Shown piece after piece: positions 1 through 8,743 of a stretch of 64,000 bases of DNA. The stretch is taken from positions 124,001 through 188,000 of the forward strand of contig JANQPF010000001.1 of assembly GCA_028285415.1 (NCBI GenBank). Direction: 5' to 3'. How positions within the stretch are numbered: position 1 is the stretch's first letter; each line of letters begins with the position of its first letter. Position numbers and translations under genes: made by a program. Under the pieces are notes generated by a model that had not been told where the DNA came from, searched no databases, and saw only the letters and a list, made by a program, of their open reading frames with translations. This stretch comes from Pseudomonadales bacterium (lineage in GTDB: Bacteria; Pseudomonadota; Gammaproteobacteria; Pseudomonadales; Azotimanducaceae).

Positions 1-1
1 G

Positions 2-163
2 CAGGAGGCCGAAGAAGCGCTCGGCGGCGAAGCCGTGGCGGCTGAAGACGCGGTAGCCGATGCGGCGGAGGAAGCGGTTGCGGAAGCTGAGGCGGCTGCA
101 GAGGCGGCCGCTGAGACGCCGGCGGATGGAGCGGATACGTCGACAGAGGCAGACGACGAATGA
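2..163 (+). CDS. C-terminal end of a YfgM-like protein (partial)
   Basis: Only the last 53 codons are inside the window; the start lies upstream. The visible part is an extreme low-complexity tail of alanine, glutamate and aspartate ending at TGA 161-163. The stop overlaps the next ATG (ATGA), so it is probably co-translated with bamB. In gammaproteobacteria the gene directly before bamB-der is usually yfgM, which encodes an inner-membrane protein with periplasmic TPR repeats that works with the SecYEG translocon and periplasmic chaperones. The call rests on gene order only; the tail itself carries no family motif. Confidence 0.5.
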   Translation, partial: QEAEEALGGEAVAAEDAVADAAEEAVAEAEAAAEAAAETPADGADTSTEADDE

Positions 164-1419
164 CGGCGTCAGCGTCACATCGGGTGGCCGTGATGTCCCG
201 GGCAAGCTTCTTCGCCGCAGCGCTCGTGCTCCTGAGCGGCTGCAGCTGGTTCACCTGGCTGCCCTGGGTGGACGGCGACGAAGGTGAAGATCCGGCAAAA
301 CCGGCGGAGCTCGTCAAATTCAAGGCGGAGGTGAAACTCGATCGGCAATGGCGCGCCGGCGTCGGCGACGGGCTCGGGAAGAAATACCTGCGTTTGGCCC
401 CCGCGGTCGTTGCGGACCGGATAATTGCTGCTGACGGTTATGGCGTGGTCGAGGCGCGTGACCGGTTTTCGGGCAAACGCGTCTGGCGCGGCGAGGTAGG
501 GCGTCTCGATCGCGGCATGTTCTCCTCGTTCAACTTCATCGATCGACGCGACCCCAGCTTCGTTTCAGGCGGAGTCGGTGCGGGCGAGGGTCTGGTTCTC
601 CTTGGCACGACGAAAGGCGAAGTGGTGGCCCTGCAGGCGAGCGACGGCGCGGAGGCATGGCGGGCAGCGCTTGGCAGCGAAGTCGTGTCGGCGCCAAGCG
701 CCGGTGCTGGTCTCGTTTATGCGCAGACGATTGACGGGCGGCTGGTTGCGCTTTCCACGGAAGACGGCAGCTCCGTCTGGTCGTTCGACAACCAGGTGCC
801 GATCCTTACGCTCCGGGGTACGAGCAGCCCCGCCTTCGATAACGATACCGTCTTTTCGGGTTTTGCGAACGGCAAAGTTTCCGCCCTGCGCGCCAGTAAC
901 GGCGAACCCATCTGGGAACATCGCGTGATGCTGCCGGAAGGCCGCTCGGAGCTCGAGCGTCTGGTTGACGTCGACGCAACGCCGCTCATCAGCGGTGCCG
1001 TCGCTTATGTGGGTTCCTATCAGGGCCGGGTCAAAGCGCTGTCTCTGCGCGACGGACGGCCGCGCTGGGAACACGAGATCTCCACTTACCTGGACCTCGC
1101 TGAGGGCTACGGCCAGGTTTACGTAGTCGACGACGAAGACGTGATCACCGCAATCGATCAGCTGTCCGGTGAGATTGCGTGGACGCAGGAGGACTTCAAG
1201 CGGCGCCGCCTGAGCCCACCCGTTGCGTTTTCGAACTACCTGGCAGTGGGCGACGAAGAGGGTTACCTGCACGTCATTGCGCAGCGCGACGGACGGCATC
1301 TGGGCCGCCGTAAGATCGACGGTGACGGCATCCGCAGCGCCATGCTGGTTGCTGACGGGACGCTCTTCGTCCTCGGCAACTCAGGTGGACTGCACGCGCT
1401 TACCGTCGAGCTGAGGTGA
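160..1419 (+). CDS. bamB: Outer membrane assembly lipoprotein BamB
   Basis: BamB is a periplasm-facing lipoprotein of the BAM complex that inserts beta-barrel proteins into the outer membrane. The N-terminus has a hydrophobic segment ending in the lipobox LLSGC, so the mature protein begins at the cysteine near residue 28. The rest is a PQQ-type eight-bladed beta-propeller, with repeated G-x-V-x-A-L/D-x-x-x-G-x-x-x-W blades (for example around DGAEAWR and NGEPIWEH). Length of 419 aa is slightly above the E. coli protein (392). The ATG at 160 overlaps the upstream stop; an ATG at 193 (codon 12), which gives a tighter signal peptide, is equally possible. Der follows after 3 bases, the usual bamB-der pair. 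Confidence 0.93.
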   Translation: MTASASHRVAVMSRASFFAAALVLLSGCSWFTWLPWVDGDEGEDPAKPAELVKFKAEVKLDRQWRAGVGDGLGKKYLRLAPAVVADRIIAADGYGVVEARDRFSGKRVWRGEVGRLDRGMFSSFNFIDRRDPSFVSGGVGAGEGLVLLGTTKGEVVALQASDGAEAWRAALGSEVVSAPSAGAGLVYAQTIDGRLVALSTEDGSSVWSFDNQVPILTLRGTSSPAFDNDTVFSGFANGKVSALRASNGEPIWEHRVMLPEGRSELERLVDVDATPLISGAVAYVGSYQGRVKALSLRDGRPRWEHEISTYLDLAEGYGQVYVVDDEDVITAIDQLSGEIAWTQEDFKRRRLSPPVAFSNYLAVGDEEGYLHVIAQRDGRHLGRRKIDGDGIRSAMLVADGTLFVLGNSGGLHALTVELR

Positions 1420-1422
1420 GCC

Positions 1423-2820
1423 GTGGTTCCCACCATCGCCCTGGTGGGCCGCCCCAACGTCGGTAAATCGACCCTATTCAACCGTCTGACAAAACGCCGC
1501 GATGCGCTCGTGGCCGATGTGCCCGGTCTCACGAGGGACCGAAGGTACGGTCGCTGCACCTTGCACGGCCAATCCGTCACGCTCATCGATACGGGAGGGC
1601 TTTTCGGTGACGACGTGCTGTCTGAAGTGCTCACGGAGCAGACCAAGCTGGCCGTTGCCGAGGCTGATGCGGTGGTGCTGCTGCTCGACGGCAGAGACGG
1701 GGTAACCGCCGCCGACGACGACGTCGTCGACTATCTCAGGCGCCAGAACGTCCACTTCATTCCCGTCATCAACAAAATTGATGGCATCAACGCCGACCAG
1801 GCGACGGCTGAGTTTGCCGAGTTCGGATTTGTCGATCCGCTCCTGATTTCGGCGAGTCACAGTCGCGGCATCCGCACGCTGACTGAACGCCTGCTCGAGG
1901 TGCTCGCGGCGCTGCCGTCGGAAACAACAGGCAGTACCGTTGATGAGCTTGTTGGGATCAGGGTTGCGGTTGTGGGCCGCCCCAACGTCGGCAAGTCCAC
2001 CCTCGTCAACCGCATGATCGGCGAAGAGCGTCAGGTGGTTTACGACATGCCGGGCACCACCAAAGATGCGATTGATGTGCCGTTCAATCGAGAGGGTACC
2101 GACTACGTGCTGATCGACACGGCGGGGGTTCGACGCAAAGGCCGCGTGGAGGAAATAACGGAGAAGTTTTCCGTCGTCAAAGCGCTGCAGGCGATGGAGC
2201 GAGCCCACGTGGTCATTCTTGTCGTGGATGCCACGGAAGGGGTGGTCGAGCAGGACCTGCACGTTCTGCAATACGCCCTCGACGCCGGCTCCGCGCTGAT
2301 TGTCGCAGTCAACAAGTGGGACGGGCTGGACGTCGACCAGCGTGACCACGTGAAGCAGACGGTCGATCGCCGCCTGGGTTTTGTGCCCTGGGTGCCGTTA
2401 CAGCGGATATCCGCGCTGCACGGTACCGGGGTTGGACATCTCTTCGCGTTGATCGACCGGGTTTACGAAGCCGGCGAGTTTGACGTGTCCACGTCGCTGC
2501 TCACCCGCCTCGTGCGCAACCTCGTGGCTGCGCATCCCGCTCCTTCGGTGCGCGGGCGGCAGATCAAGGTCAAAGTCGCCACGCGCGCGGGCGCACACCC
2601 GCCGCGGGTGGTCATACATGGAAACCAGCTCGAATCGTTACCGGCGAGTTACCGCCGGTATCTCGAAAACGGATTCCGCGAAGCGCTCGATCTCGTTGGC
2701 AATCCCGTGAAGCTCGATTTCAAAGGTGCCGAAAACCCGTTTGCCGGTAAGCGCAACGAGCTGACGCCGCGCCAGAAGGCGCGCCGCAAACGGCTGATCA
2801 AACACCGCAAGCGCCGTTAG
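1423..2820 (+). CDS. der: Ribosome assembly GTPase Der (EngA)
   Basis: Der is an essential GTPase with two tandem G domains that matures the 50S subunit. Both P-loops read GRPNVGKST, near residues 9-17 and 185-193. Each domain also has its DTGG/DTAG switch and an NKID or NKWD guanine-specificity motif. A C-terminal KH-like domain and a very basic tail (RQKARRKRLIKHRKRR) complete the protein. It starts with GTG, 3 bases after the bamB stop. Length of 465 aa is normal. Its stop abuts the stop of the convergent M23 peptidase with no base between them. Confidence 0.97.
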   Translation: MVPTIALVGRPNVGKSTLFNRLTKRRDALVADVPGLTRDRRYGRCTLHGQSVTLIDTGGLFGDDVLSEVLTEQTKLAVAEADAVVLLLDGRDGVTAADDDVVDYLRRQNVHFIPVINKIDGINADQATAEFAEFGFVDPLLISASHSRGIRTLTERLLEVLAALPSETTGSTVDELVGIRVAVVGRPNVGKSTLVNRMIGEERQVVYDMPGTTKDAIDVPFNREGTDYVLIDTAGVRRKGRVEEITEKFSVVKALQAMERAHVVILVVDATEGVVEQDLHVLQYALDAGSALIVAVNKWDGLDVDQRDHVKQTVDRRLGFVPWVPLQRISALHGTGVGHLFALIDRVYEAGEFDVSTSLLTRLVRNLVAAHPAPSVRGRQIKVKVATRAGAHPPRVVIHGNQLESLPASYRRYLENGFREALDLVGNPVKLDFKGAENPFAGKRNELTPRQKARRKRLIKHRKRR

Positions 2821-3654
2821 CTATTCGGCTACGGCGAGGGCCGCGTTCAGCGTGATCAGGAATGTGGGCGGGTCCACCCGGTTGCCATTCAAGCTGACGG
2901 TCCAGTGCAGGTGCGCGCCGGTCACTCGACCCGTTGCGCCGACGAGGCCGATGATGTCCCCCTGCTCGACCCGATCACCCACCCCCACCGTGGTTTCGCT
3001 GAGGTGGCAATACATGGTGACCAAACCCTGGCCGTGATCGACGAACACGGTGTTCCCATTGAAATAGAGATCGTCCGCCAGCGTGACAACGCCGGCGCCG
3101 GCGGACGCAACCGGCGTGCCCGTTTCCGCGGCGATGTCGAGACCGCTGTGAGGCCTGCGCGGCTGACCGTTGAAGAATCGGCGGTGCCCGAAGAGGCTCG
3201 TAATGATGCCTTGCAGCGGTTGCATGAAGCCCGCGGCCTCACCCTCGACGAGCGCGTCGGGTGTCTGCGCGAAGCTCGCATAAAGGCGGCGCTGACGCCG
3301 ACTCTCCTCGCTGATGCGCTCCAGGGTTTCGGCCGGCGGATTCACCATGGCTCGATTGGCAATCTCAAGGTGTTGCTCGGTGTAGGATTTGCCGCTGACG
3401 GCGAACGTATGGGTCTGTTCCTCACCGTTGACGGTGTACGTGAGGTCCGCTTTACCCACCGCCTGGGAAAGACCGAGTCCAACCAGCGCGGTGCCGTTGA
3501 CGATCATGACCGGCTTTTTGGCGAACCGAACGTTCTCGGCGCCGGCGGGAAGACGCCAGCTGTAGACGCCGCCGGGGAAAGCACCGGCGCTGGCTGAGGT
3601 GCTCGTGAAGACAGCGATCAGAAGAGCGGCTGCGGTGATCAAGGCGCGGTTCAA
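2821..3654 (-). CDS. Secreted M23 (LytM-type) metallopeptidase
   Basis: The 277-aa product has a clear Sec signal peptide (hydrophobic run then SASA-GAF near residue 24), an N-terminal beta-rich region, and a C-terminal LytM/peptidase M23 domain. The zinc ligands of an active enzyme are present: H-x-x-x-D in PHSGLD (about residues 170-175) and H-x-H in GAHLHW near residue 250. Such enzymes cleave, or regulate cleavage of, peptidoglycan cross-bridges in the periplasm. The start is TTG at 3654-3652, overlapping the xseA stop (TTGA), so translation is probably coupled to xseA. A protein of this kind beside xseA is also known in Pseudomonas. The physiological substrate cannot be told from sequence. 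Confidence 0.88.
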   Translation of the reverse strand: MNRALITAAALLIAVFTSTSASAGAFPGGVYSWRLPAGAENVRFAKKPVMIVNGTALVGLGLSQAVGKADLTYTVNGEEQTHTFAVSGKSYTEQHLEIANRAMVNPPAETLERISEESRRQRRLYASFAQTPDALVEGEAAGFMQPLQGIITSLFGHRRFFNGQPRRPHSGLDIAAETGTPVASAGAGVVTLADDLYFNGNTVFVDHGQGLVTMYCHLSETTVGVGDRVEQGDIIGLVGATGRVTGAHLHWTVSLNGNRVDPPTFLITLNAALAVAE

Positions 3655-5015
3655 GTTGATTTTCGATTCTCCAGGCTGGCGTTTGGATCGACGTCTGCAA
3701 CGCGCGAGGTGATTGCGCCTTCGTTGAAGTACGTTTTGATGACATCTCCCGTCGAGAGTTCGCGGGTGTCGGACACAACCTCTCCCTCGGCATCCGTCAC
3801 GAGCGCATAGCCGCGGGCAAGCGTCGGCAGGGGGCTGACGCCGTGCAGCATGCGCGACAGCGTTTCCAGGCGCTGCTGTTGTCGCTCGAGACCGCTCGTC
3901 GCGGTGGCGCGCAACCGCAGTTTGAGCTGTGCAAGCTGATCGCTGGTGGCCTGCAGACGCTCCGTCGGTCCATGCGCGCGCAGCTGTCGATTGAGCGCGG
4001 TGAGTTTCAGGACCAGAACTTCCAGCCGGTGCTGCTGGCGGCGCTGCAGGCGTCCGCTCAGATCGTCGAGCCGCTGGCTCGCCTGTTCCAGAACGGTACG
4101 GGGACTGGCCACCTGCAGGCTGAGATTGCGCACGGTCAGCTGCAGCAGCTGGTGCAGACGCTGCCAGGTGTTGATGAGATCGCGTTGCAGAGCGCCGAAC
4201 TGTGCCATGAGGTGACGCGCGTCAGGCACAATCAGCTCGGCCGCGGCGGATGGCGTGGGTGCGCGCACGTCTGCAACGAAGTCGCAGATGGAGACGTCAA
4301 TCTCGTGACCCACGGCGCAAACGCTCGGTAACGGGCAGGCTGCCAACGCGCGCGCCACGCCTTCCAGGTTGAAACTCCAGAGGTCTTCCAGACTGCCGCC
4401 GCCGCGGGTCAGAAGCAGCACGTCCGCGGGTATTTTACCGGCCCTGGCGATGGCCTCGATGAGCTGTGCCTCCGCGTCTGCACCCTGGACGGCGCTTGGT
4501 ACGAGAACGACCTCCAGGGCCGGATAGCGGCGCTGCCACACTGCAAGCACGTCTTTGAAGGCTGCCCCGGTGGGAGAGGTGACAACCACGCAACGGCGCG
4601 GGTACCTCGGCAGTGGCCGTTTGCGGGTCGCGTCGAAGAGACCTTCGTCGGCGAGCTTGGCTTTGAGCTGATCGTAAGCCTGGCGCAGCGCACCAGCGCC
4701 TGCAGGTTCCATGTGATCGACAATCACTTGAAACTCGCCGCGGCCTTCGTAGAGGCTGACGCGACCGCGCACCATCACCAGCTGACCGTCACCGGGCTGC
4801 ATGCGGACGGCGCGGTTTCTGTTGACGAACATGGCGCAGCGCACCTGGGCCTGCTCGTCTTTCAGTGAAAAATACCAGTGACCTGAGCGCGGTTTGACGA
4901 AATTGGACATCTCCCCCATGACCCAGACCTGTTGGAACCGCTCTTCGATCGTAATGCGTGCCTGGCGGTTGAGCTCGCTGACGCTGAGAACGGTTTTTTG
5001 CGCAACTGCGGTCAT
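3651..5015 (-). CDS. xseA: Exodeoxyribonuclease VII large subunit
   Basis: XseA is the catalytic subunit of exonuclease VII, which degrades single-stranded DNA from both ends. The N-terminal OB fold (about residues 8-105, with WVMGEMSNF, HWYFSLKD and CAMFVNRNR) is followed by the catalytic core containing TSPTGAAFKD, the LLTRGGGSLEDLWSFN motif, and CAVGHEID. A long coiled coil rich in Q, L and R (about 265-390) leads to the C-terminal barrel ending in LARGYALV. Length of 454 aa is typical. It shares a 67-bp intergenic region with the divergent guaB, as in many gammaproteobacteria. xseB is not in this window. Confidence 0.96.
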   Translation of the reverse strand: MTAVAQKTVLSVSELNRQARITIEERFQQVWVMGEMSNFVKPRSGHWYFSLKDEQAQVRCAMFVNRNRAVRMQPGDGQLVMVRGRVSLYEGRGEFQVIVDHMEPAGAGALRQAYDQLKAKLADEGLFDATRKRPLPRYPRRCVVVTSPTGAAFKDVLAVWQRRYPALEVVLVPSAVQGADAEAQLIEAIARAGKIPADVLLLTRGGGSLEDLWSFNLEGVARALAACPLPSVCAVGHEIDVSICDFVADVRAPTPSAAAELIVPDARHLMAQFGALQRDLINTWQRLHQLLQLTVRNLSLQVASPRTVLEQASQRLDDLSGRLQRRQQHRLEVLVLKLTALNRQLRAHGPTERLQATSDQLAQLKLRLRATATSGLERQQQRLETLSRMLHGVSPLPTLARGYALVTDAEGEVVSDTRELSTGDVIKTYFNEGAITSRVADVDPNASLENRKST

Positions 5016-5032
5016 GGGCGAAGTGTACCTAA

Positions 5033-5061
5033 TTTACATATCTGATATGGGTCGGTAAAAT
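5033..5061 (+). promoter_or_regulatory. Sigma70 promoter of guaB-guaA
   Basis: TTTACA at 5033-5038 and TAAAAT at 5056-5061 are separated by exactly 17 bp; each matches the sigma70 consensus at 5 of 6 positions. The predicted start lies near 5068, some 15 bases before the guaB ATG, so the leader is short. The sequence GGTAAAATGCCGC around the -10 box resembles guaB promoter regions of other gammaproteobacteria. No PurR-type operator was recognised. Confidence 0.75.
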
Positions 5062-5082
5062 GCCGCTTTTGCGGGGTTCTAA

Positions 5083-6552
5083 ATGCTGCGTATCGCCAAC
5101 GACGCACTCACGTTTGACGACGTTCTCCTCCTGCCTGCCCATTCCCAAGTCCTGCCCTCCGAAGTGTCGCTGCGCACGCGATTGACGCGCGGGATCCAAC
5201 TCAACATACCGCTGATGTCCTCAGCCATGGACACCGTCACCGAGGCGCGGCTGGCGATTGCCATCGCTCAGGAAGGCGGCATCGGCATCGTGCATAAGAG
5301 TATGTCGATCGAGCAGCAGGCGAAAGAAGTGCGTGCCGTGAAAAAGTTCGAGTCCGGCATCATCCGCGACCCGATTACCATCACGCCGGACGCCACGATC
5401 CAGGAGCTTTACCAGACGACCCTCGAGCACAAAATTTCGGGCGTGCCGGTCGTTCAAGGTAACCGTCTCGTTGGCATCGTCACCAGTCGTGACGTGCGTT
5501 TCGAAGGACGCGTTGATGCGCTTGTTTCAGATGTAATGACATCCAAAGATCGGCTCGTCACGGCGGTTGAAGGCACCAGCATCGATGAAGTTACGCAGAT
5601 GCTGCACGAACACCGAATCGAAAAGGTGCTCCTGGTGGACGAGAACTTTGCGCTCACCGGTATGGTGACGGTCAAAGACATCGCGAAGGCACAGGCCTAT
5701 CCGAGCGCCTGCAAAGACAACCATGGACAGCTGCGCGTCGGTGCAAGCGTGGGTACGAGCGCTGACACCGACGAACGCGTGGCCGCTCTGGTTGAAGCGG
5801 GCGTCGACATTGTGGTCGTCGATACCGCTCACGGCCACTCCCAGGGGGTCCTCGACCGCATCCGCTGGATGAAACAGACTTATCCCGATCTCGACGTGAT
5901 CGGCGGCAACGTTGCCACTTACGACGGCGCCCGCGCGATCATCGATGCCGGTGCCGACGCGGTGAAGGTTGGCGTTGGTCCCGGCTCCATCTGCACCACG
6001 CGGATCGTTGCGGGGATCGGGGTGCCGCAGATTACGGCCATTGCCGAAGCGAACCGCGCCGCAGAAGACGACGACGTGCCAGTGATTGCCGATGGTGGTA
6101 TCCGCTACTCCGGCGACATTGCCAAAGCGCTCGTTGCCGGTGCCAGTGCGGTCATGGTTGGCAGTCTTCTTGCGGGCACGGACGAAGCGCCCGGTGAAGT
6201 CGAGCTGTATCAGGGACGCACGTACAAATCTTATCGCGGTATGGGTTCGATGGGTGCCATGTCCCAGAGTAACGGTTCGAGCGACCGCTACTTCCAGGAA
6301 ATCGAAGGTGACGGCCGCAAGCTCGTGCCCGAGGGCATCGAAGGACGCGTGGCCTACCGCGGACCGGTGGGTCCGATCGTGCATCAGCTGATGGGGGGCG
6401 TGCGTGCCTCGATGGGCTACACGGGCTGTCCCGATATCGCCACCATGCGCACCGAGCCCGAGTTCGTGAGGGTCAGCTCCGCCGGTATGGCGGAGTCGCA
6501 CGTCCACGACGTCAGCATCACCAAAGAAGCGCCCAATTATCCTGTCAGCTAG
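5083..6552 (+). CDS. guaB: IMP dehydrogenase
   Basis: GuaB oxidises IMP to XMP with NAD+, the first committed step to GMP. The TIM barrel carries the catalytic loop [11 protein letters not shown] with the active Cys near residue 304 and the IMP-binding DGGIRYSGD segment. The paired CBS (Bateman) domains are inserted at about residues 95-205. The mobile flap contains [11 protein letters not shown]. Length of 489 aa matches E. coli (488). guaA begins 13 bases after the stop, forming the classic guaBA operon. Confidence 0.98.
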   Translation: MLRIANDALTFDDVLLLPAHSQVLPSEVSLRTRLTRGIQLNIPLMSSAMDTVTEARLAIAIAQEGGIGIVHKSMSIEQQAKEVRAVKKFESGIIRDPITITPDATIQELYQTTLEHKISGVPVVQGNRLVGIVTSRDVRFEGRVDALVSDVMTSKDRLVTAVEGTSIDEVTQMLHEHRIEKVLLVDENFALTGMVTVKDIAKAQAYPSACKDNHGQLRVGASVGTSADTDERVAALVEAGVDIVVVDTAHGHSQGVLDRIRWMKQTYPDLDVIGGNVATYDGARAIIDAGADAVKVGVGPGSICTTRIVAGIGVPQITAIAEANRAAEDDDVPVIADGGIRYSGDIAKALVAGASAVMVGSLLAGTDEAPGEVELYQGRTYKSYRGMGSMGAMSQSNGSSDRYFQEIEGDGRKLVPEGIEGRVAYRGPVGPIVHQLMGGVRASMGYTGCPDIATMRTEPEFVRVSSAGMAESHVHDVSITKEAPNYPVS

Positions 6553-6565
6553 GCCCTGAGAAGCA

Positions 6566-8146
6566 GTGCATAACATTCACGATCAGCGCCTGCTGATAAT
6601 CGATTTTGGATCGCAGTACACTCAGCTGATCGCGCGGCGCGTGCGCGAGTCTGGCGTCTACTGTGAGATTCACCCGTTTGATGTCCCCGACGAGTTTGTC
6701 GAGGCGCTGGCGCCGCGTGGGATCATCCTCTCGGGTGGACCCGAAACGGTCACTGCCGGCACCACCCCCCGGATCAGCCAGGCCATCCTCGACCTTGGCG
6801 TGCCGGTGCTTGGCATCTGCTATGGCATGCAGACGCTGGCCGAGCAGCTGGGCGGTGAGGTCATGGGCTCTGATCTCCGCGAATTTGGCCACGCCCAGGT
6901 TGTTGGTGCCGAGCCCAGCGATCTGCTGCCGGCACTCGGGGTGTTCCCGGGTAAAGGTTCTGACGTCTGGATGAGCCATGGCGACAAGGTCACGCGCCTG
7001 CCGGATGGCTTCGTGGTGACCGCCAGCACCGAGAGTGCACCCATCGCAGCCATGGAGAACACGGCGCGACACCTCTACGGCGTGCAGTTTCACCCGGAGG
7101 TCACGCACACGGCACAGGGTAAGGCGCTGCTGCACCATTTTGCGCGAGACATCTGTGGCTGTGACGGCGACTGGACGGCCGCCAATATCGTCGAGGATGC
7201 CATCCAGCGCGTACGTGAACAGGTGGGGGACGACCACGTAGTGCTCGGACTCTCGGGGGGTGTCGATTCTTCTGTCGTTGCGGCGTTGCTGGCAAGAGCC
7301 ATCGGCGATCAGCTCACCTGCATCTTCGTCGACAACGGTCTGCTGCGCCTGGCGGAGCGCGATGAGGTGGAAGCCGCGTTTGCGCCGGAGTCCGGCATTG
7401 GCAACGTGTTGCCGCTCAACATCAAGACCATTGCCGCAGAGACCGAGTTCATGGAACGCCTGGCCGGGGAGGCGGAACCGGAAGCAAAGCGCAAGATCAT
7501 CGGTAACACGTTCATCGACGTGTTTGAACGCGAGGCGAAAGCGCTGCCGGGGGTCAAGTGGCTGGCGCAGGGCACCATCTATCCTGATGTCATCGAGTCC
7601 GCGGCATCTAAATACGGCAAGGCGCACGTGATCAAGTCCCATCACAACGTCGGCGGGTTGCCAGAGCGTATGGAGCTGGGTCTCGTGGAACCGCTCAGGG
7701 AACTCTTCAAGGACGAAGTGCGCGAGATTGGTCTGCACCTCGGCCTGCCGCGCTCGCTGGTGTTCCGCCACCCATTCCCGGGGCCGGGTCTCGGCGTACG
7801 CATTCTCGGCGAGGTCCGGACTGAATATGCACAGACGCTGCGCCAGGCGGACGCCATCTTCATCGAGGAACTGCGGGCTGCTGATCTCTACGACCAGGTC
7901 AGCCAGGCGTTTGCGGTTTACCTGCCGGTAAAGTCAGTTGGCGTGGTGGGCGATGCGCGTCGCTACGAGCACGTCATTGCGCTGCGTGCGGTGGAAACCG
8001 TCGATTTCATGACCGCGCGCAGCGCGCGGCTGCCGTATGAATTCATCGAGAAGGTTTCCAATCGGATCATCAATGAGATCGCCAGCGTCTCGCGCGTGGT
8101 GTACGACATCTCCTCCAAGCCGCCTGCTACGATCGAGTGGGAATGA
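6566..8146 (+). CDS. guaA: GMP synthase, glutamine-hydrolysing
   Basis: GuaA aminates XMP to GMP using ATP and ammonia from glutamine. The N-terminal class I glutaminase has the nucleophile in GICYGMQ (Cys85) and the catalytic His in FHPEVTHT. The ATP-pyrophosphatase domain has the PP-loop LSGGVDSS near residues 229-236. The C-terminal dimerisation domain ends with PPATIEWE, the usual family ending. It starts with GTG at 6566 (VHNIHDQ), preceded by CTGAGAAG. Length of 526 aa is standard. Confidence 0.98.
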   Translation: MHNIHDQRLLIIDFGSQYTQLIARRVRESGVYCEIHPFDVPDEFVEALAPRGIILSGGPETVTAGTTPRISQAILDLGVPVLGICYGMQTLAEQLGGEVMGSDLREFGHAQVVGAEPSDLLPALGVFPGKGSDVWMSHGDKVTRLPDGFVVTASTESAPIAAMENTARHLYGVQFHPEVTHTAQGKALLHHFARDICGCDGDWTAANIVEDAIQRVREQVGDDHVVLGLSGGVDSSVVAALLARAIGDQLTCIFVDNGLLRLAERDEVEAAFAPESGIGNVLPLNIKTIAAETEFMERLAGEAEPEAKRKIIGNTFIDVFEREAKALPGVKWLAQGTIYPDVIESAASKYGKAHVIKSHHNVGGLPERMELGLVEPLRELFKDEVREIGLHLGLPRSLVFRHPFPGPGLGVRILGEVRTEYAQTLRQADAIFIEELRAADLYDQVSQAFAVYLPVKSVGVVGDARRYEHVIALRAVETVDFMTARSARLPYEFIEKVSNRIINEIASVSRVVYDISSKPPATIEWE

Positions 8147-8239
8147 TATTTCCATTGCAAACTATTGATTTTATTGTGTTTAACATCCTCGAATGACTGG
8201 TGAAAGATTACACCGTTGCTGCGGACAACGTTGCAGACA

Positions 8240-8743
8240 ATGGCTGATTCGGACCCTCCGATGAAGGCGCCAGTGGATGCCGCAGAAGACGAGTACTGGA
8301 TGACGCGCGCGCTGCGCTTTGCTGAACGTGGCGGCAGCGGCGGGGAGGTGCCGGTCGGCGCCGTTGTCGTGCACAACGGACGGCTCATCGGCGCCGGTTT
8401 CAACCGACCGATATCAGCGACCGATCCCACCGCGCATGCCGAGATCATGGCGCTGCGCGCGGCAGCTGTCGGCGTGGGTAATTACCGACTGCCCGGGGCC
8501 ACGCTCTACGTGACGCTGGAACCCTGCATGATGTGCGCGGGCGCGCTGATACACAGCCGCATCTCGCGCCTCGTCTACGGCGCCAGTGAACCCAAGGCGG
8601 GCGTTGTGGTGAGCCATCCGCTCCTCGACAGCGCGTGGCTGAACCACGAGATCGAGGTGACCGCGGGCGTGCTCAGCGAACGCTGCGGCGCGCTGCTCAC
8701 GCAGTTTTTCAGCCAACGTCGGGCGGAGGCGTCCAATGAGTGA
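8240..8743 (+). CDS. tadA: tRNA-specific adenosine deaminase
   Basis: TadA deaminates A34 to inosine in tRNA-Arg(ACG). The zinc cytidine-deaminase fold shows HAE (66-68, zinc His and catalytic Glu) and PCMMC (95-99, two zinc cysteines), with the [10 protein letters not shown] segment in front. The ATG at 8240 gives 167 aa; the frame is open to a TTG at 8216, and ATG 8261 is also possible because none has a strong Shine-Dalgarno. About 90 A+T-rich bases separate it from guaA, so it may have its own promoter. The last 8 bases overlap purL. Confidence 0.95.
   Translation: MADSDPPMKAPVDAAEDEYWMTRALRFAERGGSGGEVPVGAVVVHNGRLIGAGFNRPISATDPTAHAEIMALRAAAVGVGNYRLPGATLYVTLEPCMMCAGALIHSRISRLVYGASEPKAGVVVSHPLLDSAWLNHEIEVTAGVLSERCGALLTQFFSQRRAEASNE

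Noticed and set aside
8147-8239. Promoter or terminator between guaA and tadA
   Set aside because: The stretch is A+T-rich with TTGCAA and TTGATT, but no -10 box lies at an acceptable distance and there is no hairpin.
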